Shown here: positions 52,956 to 62,278 of the stretch, piece by piece
Position numbering within the stretch: the stretch's first letter is position 1
How the letters are laid out: every line of letters begins with the position of its first letter
Origin: Paraburkholderia sp. BCC1884
GTDB lineage: Bacteria > Pseudomonadota > Gammaproteobacteria > Burkholderiales > Burkholderiaceae
NCBI RefSeq assembly: GCF_900996225.1
Contig: NZ_CAAJGL010000079.1
Location: forward strand, 372,001-436,000
Length of the DNA stretch: 64,000 nt
Direction of reading: 5' to 3'
The notes under the pieces: generated by a model
Database searches by the model: none
What the model saw: only the letters and a program-made list of their open reading frames with translations
Told to the model about the DNA's origin: nothing
Made by a program: the position numbers and the translations under genes

Positions 52956-54529
52956 TGGGGCGCATGCTGGTCACGCCGTCCAGCGCACAGGTGAGGCTGC
53001 CGGCGGGCGTGGGTCAACGGCCGGCAGGTGCCCGTACGCCGGATGCCCGTGTGCCGGATGCCCGTATGCCTTCGCCCACTACGCCAAATGCGATGGTGCG
53101 CGGTAAAGGCCTGCTCCGTCCGCTGCTCCTGCCGCTGTTCCTGTTCGGGGTGAGCCTGCTGCTCGTCATCCTGCACCAGGGCAAGCTCCTCGAGTTCTTC
53201 TTTCCGGCGGGCGCGTTCGGCGTCGCGCTGGTGTTGTACTGGCGCTCGCCCGCGCACTACCTCGGCTTCGTCTGCTGGCTGTTTTTCCTCACGCCGGAAG
53301 TGCGCCGTCTCGCGGACTTCATGAACGGCTCGTTCAACCAGCAAAGCCCGATCATGATCGCGCCCTTGCTGGCGGTGGCGCTCACCGGCCTCACCCTGCT
53401 CAAGCATGTCTCGCTGCTCGGGCAGCGCCGCGCCGCGCCGCTGGTGCTGATCGTGATCGCGCTGTTCTACGCGTATATCGTCGGCATGGTGCAGGTCGGG
53501 CCGGCGGCGTCGACCTACACGTTGATCAACTGGCTCTATCCGGTGATGGTGGCGTTTTATCTGACCATCACGTGGCGCCACTATCCCGACTATCACCGCG
53601 TCCTGCTGAAGAGCTTCGTGTTCGGCGGCTTGCTGATGAGCGTGTACGGGTTGATCGAATTCGTCAGGCCGCTGCCGTGGGACGTGTTCTGGCTGCTCGC
53701 CTCGAAGATGGAGTCCGAAGGGCAGCCGGTGCCGTTCGGCATGCGCATCAGCAGCACGATGAATTCGTGCGGCCCGTTCGCCGTCACGCTCATGACGATT
53801 CTGCTGATGTCGCTCGCCGCACGCGGCAAAGCGCGTGTCGTGCTGGGCTGCGTGGGCATTCCCGCGCTGCTGCTCACCAGCGCGCGCAGCACCTGGGGCG
53901 GCTTCACGATCGCGCTGATCTATTCGTTCTTCATGCTCGACGGCAAGAGCCGCCGGCGTCTGCTGGCGGGCGTGCTGGGCCTCGTCGTGATGGCCGCGCC
54001 GTTGATGATGATCGACCAGGTCTCGGAGCCCGTGCTCAAACGCTTCAGCACGATGCAGAACATCACCGAGGACAGCAGCTATCAGTCGCGCACCGAGTTC
54101 TACAAGAGTTTCTTTGCCTCGGCGTTGACCGACATCGCCGGCAAGGGGCTCGGCACGATCGGCCTGGGCACCAAGCTATCCGACGACAAGTCCTCGGCCA
54201 CCATGGTCGATTTCGACAGTGGCCTGATGGAAGTGCCGATCGTGATGGGCTGGCCCGGCACGCTGCTGTACACGACCGGCGTGCTGATGCTGATGTGGCG
54301 CGCGTATCGCGCGAGCCGTCTGCATCCCACCGACCTGCTGGCGATCTCCGGCGTCGGTGTGGCCGTCGCGATTTTTTCGATGATGATTTTCATCAACACG
54401 CTCAACGCGGTGTCGGGGATGTTCTTCTATCTCGGCGTCACCTTGCCGGTGATTTCGCTGCGCTATGCGCGCGAGCGCCAGGCGCTGAGCGCCGCGGCGT
54501 CCTCTCCTAACTCCACGCGATTCCGATGA
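52955..54529 (+). CDS. O-antigen polymerase/ligase-like membrane protein (Wzy type)
   Basis: A 524-residue polytopic membrane protein with about 11 helices. The Wzy_C/O-antigen ligase signature is the large periplasmic loop after LLTSARSTWGGFTIALIYSF, with FYKSFFASALTDIAGKGLGT. It would polymerise lipid-linked repeat units. The first ~45 residues are Pro/Arg/Ala-rich and include an imperfect 15-bp DNA repeat (near 53037-53066), so the true start may be ATG 53093. Its stop overlaps ATG 54526. Confidence 0.82.
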   Translation: MGRMLVTPSSAQVRLPAGVGQRPAGARTPDARVPDARMPSPTTPNAMVRGKGLLRPLLLPLFLFGVSLLLVILHQGKLLEFFFPAGAFGVALVLYWRSPAHYLGFVCWLFFLTPEVRRLADFMNGSFNQQSPIMIAPLLAVALTGLTLLKHVSLLGQRRAAPLVLIVIALFYAYIVGMVQVGPAASTYTLINWLYPVMVAFYLTITWRHYPDYHRVLLKSFVFGGLLMSVYGLIEFVRPLPWDVFWLLASKMESEGQPVPFGMRISSTMNSCGPFAVTLMTILLMSLAARGKARVVLGCVGIPALLLTSARSTWGGFTIALIYSFFMLDGKSRRRLLAGVLGLVVMAAPLMMIDQVSEPVLKRFSTMQNITEDSSYQSRTEFYKSFFASALTDIAGKGLGTIGLGTKLSDDKSSATMVDFDSGLMEVPIVMGWPGTLLYTTGVLMLMWRAYRASRLHPTDLLAISGVGVAVAIFSMMIFINTLNAVSGMFFYLGVTLPVISLRYARERQALSAAASSPNSTRFR

Positions 54530-54540
54530 AGGACAACAGG

Positions 54541-55719
54541 ATGCGGATATTGATCGTCACGCATGTCGTGCGCAAAAACGACGGCCAGGGGCGCGTCAAC
54601 TATGAAATCGTGCTGGCGGCGCTCGCCGCCGGCCACAGCGTGACGCTGCTCGCCGCCGAAGCCGCGCCCGAACTCGTGCAGCATCCCAATGTGCGTTTCG
54701 TGCAGATCGCCATCAGCCGGTTGCCGACGCGGCTCCTGCAATACCAGATGTTCGCGTGGCGCTGCGGCGCGTGGATTCGCGCACATCGCGACCAATTCGA
54801 CGTGGTGCACGTGAACGGTTTCATTGCATGGGCGCGTGCCGATGTCAACGCGGCGCACTTCGTTCACGACGGCTGGTATCGCTGCGGCTTTTATCCGTTT
54901 CGACTCACGCACAGCCTGTATGACGCGTACCAGGTGATCTACACCTTGCTGAACATCGCCTGCGAAAAATGGGCCTTCCGGCATGCCGAGGTGATCGTGC
55001 CGGTCTCGCAGAAGGTGGCGGGCGAGGTGCGGGCGTTGGGCCTCGGTGCGGCACGCGTGCAGGTGATCCATAACGGCGTCGACCTCGACGAATTCACGCC
55101 GGGGCCGTCACAGCGAGCCCGCTTCGGCTTGCCGGATGGTCCGTTCATGCTGCTGTTCGCGGGCGATCTGCGCATGTCGCGCAAAAATCTCGACACCGTA
55201 CTGCACGCGCTCACCCGGACTTCCGCCGACGTGCACCTCGCCGTCGCGGGCATTCTGCACAACAGCCCCTATCCGGCGCTGGCGGAATCGCTCGGACTGA
55301 AGGAGCGGGTTCACTTCACGGACATGGTGATGGACATGCCCGCGCTGATGCGCTCGGTCGACGCCTTCGTGTTTCCGTCGCGTTACGAACCCATGGGTCT
55401 GGTGCTGCTCGAAGCGCTCTCGGCCGGCCTCGCGGTCATCACCGTGCGCACGGCGGGCGGGGCGGAAGTAATCAGCGCGAGCAGCGGCATCGTGCTCGAC
55501 GATCCCGACGACGCCGCCGCACTGGCGGAGGCAATCGGACGACTGGCCGGCGACCCGCAGCACGCGCGACGCCTGGGCGAGGCCGCGCGCGACGTGGCGG
55601 CTACCCTCGACTGGCAGACGATGGCGGAGCGCTATCTCTCGGTCTACGAGCAGGTGCAGGCGCGGCGCGCCGCACGCGCCTTGCCGGCAGGCTGCGCGAC
55701 CGCGCCGGTGGAACTATGA
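54541..55719 (+). CDS. Glycosyltransferase family 4
   Basis: A 392-residue GT4: MRILIVTHVVRKNDGQGRVN, VIPVSQKVAGE-like IVPVSQKVAGEVRALGLG, then FAGDLRMSRKNLDTVLHAL and SRYEPMGLVLLEALSAGLAV with the donor-site E-x7-E. AAGGA (54529-54533) is 7 nt before ATG 54541; ATG 54526, which overlaps the Wzy stop, would add five residues. Overlaps the next gene as ATGA. Confidence 0.9.
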   Translation: MRILIVTHVVRKNDGQGRVNYEIVLAALAAGHSVTLLAAEAAPELVQHPNVRFVQIAISRLPTRLLQYQMFAWRCGAWIRAHRDQFDVVHVNGFIAWARADVNAAHFVHDGWYRCGFYPFRLTHSLYDAYQVIYTLLNIACEKWAFRHAEVIVPVSQKVAGEVRALGLGAARVQVIHNGVDLDEFTPGPSQRARFGLPDGPFMLLFAGDLRMSRKNLDTVLHALTRTSADVHLAVAGILHNSPYPALAESLGLKERVHFTDMVMDMPALMRSVDAFVFPSRYEPMGLVLLEALSAGLAVITVRTAGGAEVISASSGIVLDDPDDAAALAEAIGRLAGDPQHARRLGEAARDVAATLDWQTMAERYLSVYEQVQARRAARALPAGCATAPVEL

Positions 55720-56873
55720 GCCAGCCCCCGATCGATTCATTGCAAATCGGCATGCACTGGTTCAACGAACGGCCAGGCGGGCTCGACCGCATGTTCAAGG
55801 CGCTGATCGACACCTTGCCCGAGCAGGGCGTCAACGTGCGCGGCATGGTGGCGGGCAGCCCCGGCGTATTCGACTCGTCCGGTGGCCGCGTGCTGGCCTT
55901 CGCGGGGGCCCAGGAACAACTCGGCGCGCGGCTGTGGGGCTCGCGGATGCAGTCGCGTGCGCTACGCGCAGCCAAGGTGCCCGATGTCGTCGCCACGCAT
56001 TTCGCGCTGTATGCCGCGCCGACGGTAGGCGTGTTCCATCGCGTGCCGAAAGTCGTGCATTTTCACGGACCGTGGGCCGCCGAATCGTATCCGGGCGGCG
56101 GGGGCGGCTGGTCGCGCGCCATGCGCATCGCGCTGGAGCGTTTCGTGTATCGCGGCGGCACGCGTCATATCGTGCTGTCGCAGGCATTCGGTCGCCTGCT
56201 GCACGAAACCTACGGCGTGCGCGAGGATCGCATCCGCATCGTGCCGGGTTGTGTGGACGTCGCCCAGTTCGATACGCGCGTGACGAAGCAGCAGGCCCGC
56301 AAGCGGCTCGGTTTGCCGCTCGACCGGCCGATCCTGTTCTGCATGCGGCGCCTCGTTTCGCGCATGGGCCTCGAAGATCTGATCGACGCGATGGCGATCG
56401 TCAAGCCGGTGCTGCCCGACGTACTCCTGACGATCGCCGGCAAGGGCCCGCTCGAAGCGCAATTGCAGGCACGCATCATCGCGCGCGGACTCGAGAACAA
56501 CGTAAAGCTGGCCGGCTTCGTCGCCGACGACAAGGTCCCGCTCTGGTATCGCGCGGCCGACCTTTCGGTGGTGCCGACGGTGTCGCTGGAAGGTTTCGGG
56601 CTCACGACCATCGAGTCGCTCGCCGCCGGCACACCGGTGCTGGTGACGCCGGTGGGTGGATTGCCGGAGGCGGTGGCCCCGCTGTCGAGCGAGATGGTGC
56701 TGTCTTCGGGCGGCTTCAGGGCGATCGGCGAAGGCATTGCCGATGTACTGCTCGGCCAGCGCAAGTTGCCCGATTCCAAAGCCTGCCGCGCTTATGCGCG
56801 ACAGCGTTTCGACCGGCCGGTGGTCGCGGCGCAGGTCGCGCAGGTCTACCGCGAGGCGATCAGCGCGTTCTGA
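55716..56873 (+). CDS. Glycosyltransferase family 4
   Basis: A 385-residue GT4. VVHFHGPWAAESYPGGGG is an N-domain acceptor-side motif often seen in exopolysaccharide enzymes. The C-domain has FCMRRLVSRMGLEDLIDAM, TIAGKGPLEAQ and SLEGFGLTTIESLAAGTPVL (donor E-x7-E). The start overlaps the preceding stop (ATGA). No signal peptide; cytoplasmic face of the inner membrane. Confidence 0.9.
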   Translation: MSQPPIDSLQIGMHWFNERPGGLDRMFKALIDTLPEQGVNVRGMVAGSPGVFDSSGGRVLAFAGAQEQLGARLWGSRMQSRALRAAKVPDVVATHFALYAAPTVGVFHRVPKVVHFHGPWAAESYPGGGGGWSRAMRIALERFVYRGGTRHIVLSQAFGRLLHETYGVREDRIRIVPGCVDVAQFDTRVTKQQARKRLGLPLDRPILFCMRRLVSRMGLEDLIDAMAIVKPVLPDVLLTIAGKGPLEAQLQARIIARGLENNVKLAGFVADDKVPLWYRAADLSVVPTVSLEGFGLTTIESLAAGTPVLVTPVGGLPEAVAPLSSEMVLSSGGFRAIGEGIADVLLGQRKLPDSKACRAYARQRFDRPVVAAQVAQVYREAISAF

Positions 56874-56886
56874 CGCGCCGGCGAGC

Positions 56887-59289
56887 ATGCAACGCACTGC
56901 ACGGAAAACTTTCGAGCGCCTGGTCTGCGCGGCCGCCGTGGCCTTGCCGATCCTGGTGCTGCTCGCTACCGGCGAGTCGGGCAGTGCGGCGCGCGGACCG
57001 GTGCCGGCGGCGCTTGCGCCCGACACCCCGGCAGCGCCTGGCGCCGTGGCATCGGCCAGCCGGCCTGCCGCCGAGGCGCGCGCGGCTGCCGCGCATCCGT
57101 CGCTCAGCTACCGGACGTCATGGGTCGGCAACACGTGGGGCAACGCGGATCATCGCTGGATGCAGATCGACGTCCAGGCGATTGCCGTGACACCCGACGG
57201 CGATGTGTTCACGAATGCTCCCTGGGACGAGAGCGGCGGCGAGATCGGCCAGTACCGTAACGGCGAACTGGTTCGCCACGGCGGCGAGTCGCATGGCTGG
57301 GGCATGCTCGGCGGCGACGCGATCGCCGTCAACGACGAATACGTGTACGCGGCGCAGACCATCAGCACGCTGGGCAACGAAAGCGTCAAGCATCGCGCGG
57401 GGCCGCGTGAGGGCGAGCTCTGGACCGGCGTGTCGCGGCGCAGCCGCTTCGATATTCGCGATGGCGTGCCGTTCGCGGGTCAGGTCAGGTTTCCGCCCGG
57501 CACCCGTCTCGCGTATCTGCAGATTGCCACTTATTCCGACAAGACCGACTACGCGATCCGCGGACTCGCCGCCGACGACACGCGTCTGTTCGTCTCGAAC
57601 CCGCTCGATAACCGCGTCCAGGTGTTCGACGCGCAGACCATGCAGGCGGTCGCCGCCTTTCCGGTGCGCGAACCGGGGCGCCTCGCGCTCGCGCCCGACG
57701 GTTCGTTGTGGATCATTGAGAACAGCCGCACAGACGGCGCGCATCGCGTGGTCCACCATGCGCGCAATGGTGCACGTCTGGGCGAATTGTCGCTGCCGGA
57801 CGGCGTGGTGCCGGTGGACCTCGCGGTCGATACGCATGGCCGCCTGCTGATCGCCGACAACGGCGTGCGCCAGCAAATCCTGATCTACACCGCGGACCCC
57901 GCGCAAGGGCCCGCCGGGACGACCCAGCAGGGAGCGGGGATGCAACTGTCGACGAGCTTCGGACAGCAGGGCGGCATTTTTGCGGGCCGGGAAGGCACAC
58001 CCGGGCCGCAGCGCTTCAATGGGCTGACCGGCGTAGGCGTGGACCGGAGCGGCAACCTGTATGTGTCGATGAACAATGCCGGGCCGCGTCCCATCGACTC
58101 GCGGCAGAGCACCTTCGACGGCGCGCTGCTCGAAAGCTATACGCCCGCCGGCAAGCAGCGTTTCAGTCTGCAGGGCCTGCTGTTCGTGGACGGCGCGCAG
58201 TTCGTCGATGGCGAGCCGCCTTCGGTGTATAGCGGCAGCAAGCGTTTCACGCTCGATCTGTCGCGCCCGGCGGGCGAGGAATGGTCGTATGCCGGCTACA
58301 CCGCGGACCGTTTCCGCTATCCGTACGATCCGTACTTTCATCTGGGTCTCGGCGGACAGCGCGGCATGCCGATGGTGCGCGACGTGCGCGGGCATCGCCT
58401 GCTGTTCACCACCGACATGTTCTCGGCGTACCTGCGCATCTACCGGTTCGCCGACGACCGCGAGACCGCGATTCCCGCCGGACTCTTCGCGCGCGGACAC
58501 ATCGACGGCGCCTGGCCGCCGAACCAGCCGCCGCATGGCGAATGGATCTGGCGCGACCTGACGGGCAAGGGCGATTTTTCTCCGGCGGCGTTCGATCAGG
58601 CCACCGGCGGCGCCAACGCGCCGGAGTTGCGCGGCTGGTGGGTGGATAGCCGGGGCGACATCTGGCAAGGCACGGAATCGCAGGGCATCCGCTGTTTTCC
58701 GTTGCAGGGCTTCGACCGGGTCGGCAATCCGGTTTACCGCTATGAGGCGATGCGGCAGTACGCGACGCCCGCACCGTTCAACCGGGTCGCGCGGCTGAAT
58801 TATTTCCCCGAGACCGACACGATGTACGTCTCCGGCTCCACGCCGGAGCATCCCTTCGTTCAGGACAACTGGAATAGCGCGGGCTCGCAGCTGGCTCGTT
58901 ACGACCACTGGAAAAGCGGCAAGCCGGTGCTGCGCTACATGATCGGCTTGCCTGATCGCGGCGCGCCGGATTGGGTGTCGATCAACGGCATCGCGGTGGC
59001 GGGCGACTACGTGTTCGCGGTCGAGACGCGCAGCGCCTTCGTGCGTGTCTACGACAGCGCCAACGGCCACGAAGCAGGCCGTCTCATGCCGGGCCAGGAA
59101 GTCGGCTCGAAGAGCGGCTGGGTCGACGTGCCGATGCCGATGACCGCCCACCGTCTGGCCAGCGGCGAATACCTCGTGCTGGTCGAGGAAGACGCCTACG
59201 GCAAAGCGCTGATGTATCGCTTCACGCCACCCGGCGCGCCGCTCGCAGCTGCCCCGGATAAACCCACTGACGTTTCAGCGAACCCATGA
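56887..59289 (+). CDS. Secreted NHL/SMP-30-like beta-propeller protein
   Basis: An 800-residue protein with an N-terminal signal segment (LVCAAAVALPILVLLATGE), a short Ala/Pro linker and then repeated blades such as AIAVTPDGDVFTN, LAADDTRLFVSNPLDNRVQV, LAVDTHGRLLIADNGVRQQI and VGVDRSGNLYVSMN. These are NHL-type blades. The C-terminal third (VRYFPETDTMYVSGST-like, LNYFPETDTMYVSGST) repeats the pattern. The gene lies between two glycosyltransferases and is coupled to the second by ATGA, so a role in periplasmic or surface handling of the polysaccharide is likely; catalytic residues cannot be named. Confidence 0.75.
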   Translation: MQRTARKTFERLVCAAAVALPILVLLATGESGSAARGPVPAALAPDTPAAPGAVASASRPAAEARAAAAHPSLSYRTSWVGNTWGNADHRWMQIDVQAIAVTPDGDVFTNAPWDESGGEIGQYRNGELVRHGGESHGWGMLGGDAIAVNDEYVYAAQTISTLGNESVKHRAGPREGELWTGVSRRSRFDIRDGVPFAGQVRFPPGTRLAYLQIATYSDKTDYAIRGLAADDTRLFVSNPLDNRVQVFDAQTMQAVAAFPVREPGRLALAPDGSLWIIENSRTDGAHRVVHHARNGARLGELSLPDGVVPVDLAVDTHGRLLIADNGVRQQILIYTADPAQGPAGTTQQGAGMQLSTSFGQQGGIFAGREGTPGPQRFNGLTGVGVDRSGNLYVSMNNAGPRPIDSRQSTFDGALLESYTPAGKQRFSLQGLLFVDGAQFVDGEPPSVYSGSKRFTLDLSRPAGEEWSYAGYTADRFRYPYDPYFHLGLGGQRGMPMVRDVRGHRLLFTTDMFSAYLRIYRFADDRETAIPAGLFARGHIDGAWPPNQPPHGEWIWRDLTGKGDFSPAAFDQATGGANAPELRGWWVDSRGDIWQGTESQGIRCFPLQGFDRVGNPVYRYEAMRQYATPAPFNRVARLNYFPETDTMYVSGSTPEHPFVQDNWNSAGSQLARYDHWKSGKPVLRYMIGLPDRGAPDWVSINGIAVAGDYVFAVETRSAFVRVYDSANGHEAGRLMPGQEVGSKSGWVDVPMPMTAHRLASGEYLVLVEEDAYGKALMYRFTPPGAPLAAAPDKPTDVSANP

Positions 59290-60458
59290 AAATCATCCAT
59301 CTCGCCAATCATGCGCAGAGTGTCGGTAACGGCATCGTCAACGTCATGGTCGACCTGGCCTGCCTGCAGGCGCGCGCCGGCCACGACGTCACGGTCGCCT
59401 CCGGCGGCGGCGGCTTCGAGGCATTGCTGGCGCGGCACGGCGTGCGTCATGTGCTGCTGCCGCAGGCGCCGCGGCCGTCGCGGCTACCGGCGATGATCGC
59501 GGGTTTCAACCGGCTCGTCGCGCAGATCGACCCCGATGTCGTGCACGCGCACATGATGACCGGTGCGTTGATCGCGCGTCTCGGTGTGATCCGGCGGCGC
59601 TTCGTGTTGATCACGACCGTGCACAACGAATTCCAGAAGAGCGCCAACCTGATGCGGGTCGGCGATTGCGTGGTGGCCGTGAGCGAAGCAGTGTCGGACG
59701 CGATGGCGCGGCGCGGTATTCCGAAGGCGCGCCTGAGCGTGGTGCGTAACGGCACGGTCGGTACGCCGCGGCTGGCGGACAAGCCTGTGCCGCGGTTGCC
59801 GCAACTCGCGCATCCGTGCGTCGTCACGGTGGCAGGGCTGTATGAAAGAAAGGGCATTCGCGATCTGCTGCACGCGTTCGCGCTGCTGCGCGAGCGGGTA
59901 CCCGAGGCGGTGCTGTATCTGGTCGGCGAGGGTCCCGACCGGGCCGCGATGGAGGCACTCGCGGAGCAACTCGGTGTGACGCAGTCCACCCGCTTCGAAG
60001 GTTTCGTGGCGGACCCGCGCGCCTATCTCGCGCAGGCCGATATCTTCGTGCTGGCCTCGCATAACGAGCCGGGCGGCCTGGTGCTCTCCGAAGCGCGCGA
60101 GATGGGGCGGGCGATCGTCGCGACGCGCGTCGGCGGCAATCCGGAAATGCTCGATGGCGGCGAAGCGGGCGTCCTGGTGCCGGCACACGATCCGGTTACG
60201 TTGGCCGGGGCGCTCGGACAACTTCTCACCGAGCGCGACACGCACGCTGCGCTGGCTGCGCGCGCCCCGCAGAATCTCGACAAGTTCAGCGCGCAGCGTG
60301 TGAGCGACGGCTATCTGGCGATCTACGAACGCACGCTGGCCAGCTGCCAGCCACGTCGGTTTGCGACGATGAGCTCACGCGATATCGCGACTTCGCGGAT
60401 CGGCCCGGCCGGACTCGGCGTAGCGGATGCGGTTACGCAATCGAGCAGCGGCTTGTGA
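59286..60458 (+). CDS. Glycosyltransferase family 4
   Basis: A 390-residue GT4: KIIHLANHAQSVGNGIVNVM, VHAHMMTGALIARL, TVAGLYERKGIRDLLHAF, LVGEGPDRAAME and ASHNEPGGLVLSEAREMGRA with the donor-site Glu pair (EPGGLVLSE). The last ~45 residues after YLAIYERTL are unusual and poorly conserved-looking. Last gene of the GNAT-Wzy-GT operon; a long hairpin lies 24 nt downstream. Confidence 0.9.
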   Translation: MKIIHLANHAQSVGNGIVNVMVDLACLQARAGHDVTVASGGGGFEALLARHGVRHVLLPQAPRPSRLPAMIAGFNRLVAQIDPDVVHAHMMTGALIARLGVIRRRFVLITTVHNEFQKSANLMRVGDCVVAVSEAVSDAMARRGIPKARLSVVRNGTVGTPRLADKPVPRLPQLAHPCVVTVAGLYERKGIRDLLHAFALLRERVPEAVLYLVGEGPDRAAMEALAEQLGVTQSTRFEGFVADPRAYLAQADIFVLASHNEPGGLVLSEAREMGRAIVATRVGGNPEMLDGGEAGVLVPAHDPVTLAGALGQLLTERDTHAALAARAPQNLDKFSAQRVSDGYLAIYERTLASCQPRRFATMSSRDIATSRIGPAGLGVADAVTQSSSGL

Positions 60459-60481
60459 AAGTGCTTTAGCGGGTAGGGATG

Positions 60482-60520
60482 GCCAGTTGAAGCGCATGCG
60501 ATGCATGCGCTTCAACTGGC
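60482..60520. repeat. Perfect 18-bp inverted repeat between convergent genes
   Basis: Arms 60482-60499 and 60503-60520 pair perfectly around a 3-nt loop, between the convergent glycosyltransferase and flippase genes. Neither side has a T run. It may act as a bidirectional transcript end or mRNA-stabilising hairpin. Confidence 0.7.
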
Positions 60521-60557
60521 ACGTCAGATGGGCGTCAGGCTGAACTGAAGCCGAAAC

Positions 60558-62015
60558 CTAGTTCAGCGATAGCGTGAAGCGCGTCCACACCTTGTAGACC
60601 ACGTTGCGCAGTTCGCTCGAACCATGCAGCGACATCCCGAGATTGGCCGCCGCGAGTACGATCGCCGACACGATCAGCGTGGGCATCGCGCTCACCGAGT
60701 CGGCGAGCGCGAGCGCCACCAGCAGGAAGCCAAGATGCGCCAGCATGTTGCGCACGATGGTCCACACATGCAACCGGGCAAAGGCCAGTAACACGCCGTA
60801 GTCGAACAAGGTCTTCAAGGTGACGACGACGCCCGCGCCCATGATCCCGAACCAGTGAATACCGGCCCATAGCGCGCCGGCAAACACCGGCAATTCGAGC
60901 CAGCTCACGCCGGCGATAGACGCGGGGCTCGTCTGCGCCTGAATCAGGATCTGCAGAATGCCGCATTGACCGCTCAGCCACACGCCGAGCACGAGCACGC
61001 TCGCCACTGGGGCGGCAGCCGCTACCGTCGGACCGAGCCACAGCAGCAGGAACGGCTTGAGCGCGAACAGCGCGATGATCACGCAGGGCGTGAACGCGCC
61101 GTTCAGAAACGCGAGGGCGCTGTGGGCGAGCGCGTCGGCATCCGTGCGCGAGACGGCCGACAGACGCGGAAACAGCGTGCGGACCATCGCCACCGGCAGC
61201 AGATTCAGACGCGTGATGAGGTTCTGCGGCGTCGCGTAATAGGTGACGAAGCGCGCGCCGAGCAGCGCGCCGACCAGCACGCGGTCGAGCGTCGACGCGA
61301 TCATGCCGGCACCCGAGAACAGCAGCATCCAACGGCCGTAGCGGAACAGTTCGAGCATCACGCGCCATTGCGGCATCCGGACGTGGCGGATGCCGAGCGC
61401 GCGGAATGCCGCCGCGCCGAGCATCAGGCCCGCCGCGAAGCGCGCCAGCACCGCCGCCGGAATCACGATCGCGAGCGACGGCGAAAAGCAGAAGATCGCC
61501 GCCAGCGGCAGCAACTGAAAGAGGGCCGTGCCCAGCAACTGGTTGATGTTGAAGCTGGCGAACCGCTCGACTCCGTTGATGGCGCCGGCAAACACCCACG
61601 ACACATTGGCGATCGGCACGGCCACCGCGATCCACGGCAGGCTCGCCAGCACCTCGCCCTGGAACTCGGGTTCGATCTTCACGCCGTGCTTGATGTAGAT
61701 GAAGGCACCGAGATAGATCAGCAGCCCGCCCACGATGCCGGTGCCCAGGTTCATGAACCAGGCACTCCAGAAAATGTGTTCGATGGAGTCGTCGTTGGCG
61801 GCGCGCGCCTTGGAGATCTGGTTTTCCGTCGCGAGGCTCGTGCCGAGATCGAGCACGCTGAAGTAGCCGATCAGGGTCCACACCAGATTGATCACGCCGT
61901 AGCGCTCGACGCCCATCAGGTGAATATAGGCCGGCACCGTGACGAGGGAGACGAACGTCGGAGCGATTGCTCCTGCGAAGTTGATGAAGATGTTCCTGAC
62001 GATACTTCTTTCCAT
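60558..62015 (-). CDS. Polysaccharide flippase (Wzx-like, MOP superfamily)
   Basis: A 485-residue membrane protein with 12 or more helices. MERSIVRNIFINFAGAIAPT at the start and SVLDLGTSLATENQISKARA are typical of Wzx-type lipid-linked oligosaccharide flippases. It would move repeat units across the inner membrane to the Wzy-like polymerase. Start 62015 is chosen for the family N-terminus; the frame continues to 62276 but through the divergent promoter. The Shine-Dalgarno sequence is weak. Confidence 0.88.
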   Translation of the reverse strand: MERSIVRNIFINFAGAIAPTFVSLVTVPAYIHLMGVERYGVINLVWTLIGYFSVLDLGTSLATENQISKARAANDDSIEHIFWSAWFMNLGTGIVGGLLIYLGAFIYIKHGVKIEPEFQGEVLASLPWIAVAVPIANVSWVFAGAINGVERFASFNINQLLGTALFQLLPLAAIFCFSPSLAIVIPAAVLARFAAGLMLGAAAFRALGIRHVRMPQWRVMLELFRYGRWMLLFSGAGMIASTLDRVLVGALLGARFVTYYATPQNLITRLNLLPVAMVRTLFPRLSAVSRTDADALAHSALAFLNGAFTPCVIIALFALKPFLLLWLGPTVAAAAPVASVLVLGVWLSGQCGILQILIQAQTSPASIAGVSWLELPVFAGALWAGIHWFGIMGAGVVVTLKTLFDYGVLLAFARLHVWTIVRNMLAHLGFLLVALALADSVSAMPTLIVSAIVLAAANLGMSLHGSSELRNVVYKVWTRFTLSLN

Positions 62016-62094
62016 GGTGCGCAGTCCGGCGGCTGATGTCGTGTAGTAATGGTGGTGTTCGTCCCGGCCCGTGTCGGTGCGCAGTCGCACCCAT

Positions 62095-62112
62095 GCAGGC
62101 ATGCATGCCTGC
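62095..62112. promoter_or_regulatory. 18-bp perfect palindrome in divergent promoter
   Basis: GCAGGCATGCATGCCTGC sits in the 263-base gap between the flippase (leftward) and GT2 (rightward) genes, 80 nt from the flippase start. A smaller hairpin TGGGGC-GCT-GCCCCA (62232-62246) is in the GT2 leader. Candidate operator; no gene in 62016-62278. Confidence 0.5.
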
Positions 62113-62278
62113 CCGACGGCGTCGGCCCCGTCGCAGGTTCCGATATTGCCCTGGCGCACCGTGCACCTATGTGGGTGGCCGTACAGATAGGCGCGATCCG
62201 GAAGCGTTAAATGCCAATCATATGAGGGTAATGGGGCGCTGCCCCACGCACCCTGCGCGAACCGCTTCCGGAGCATTC

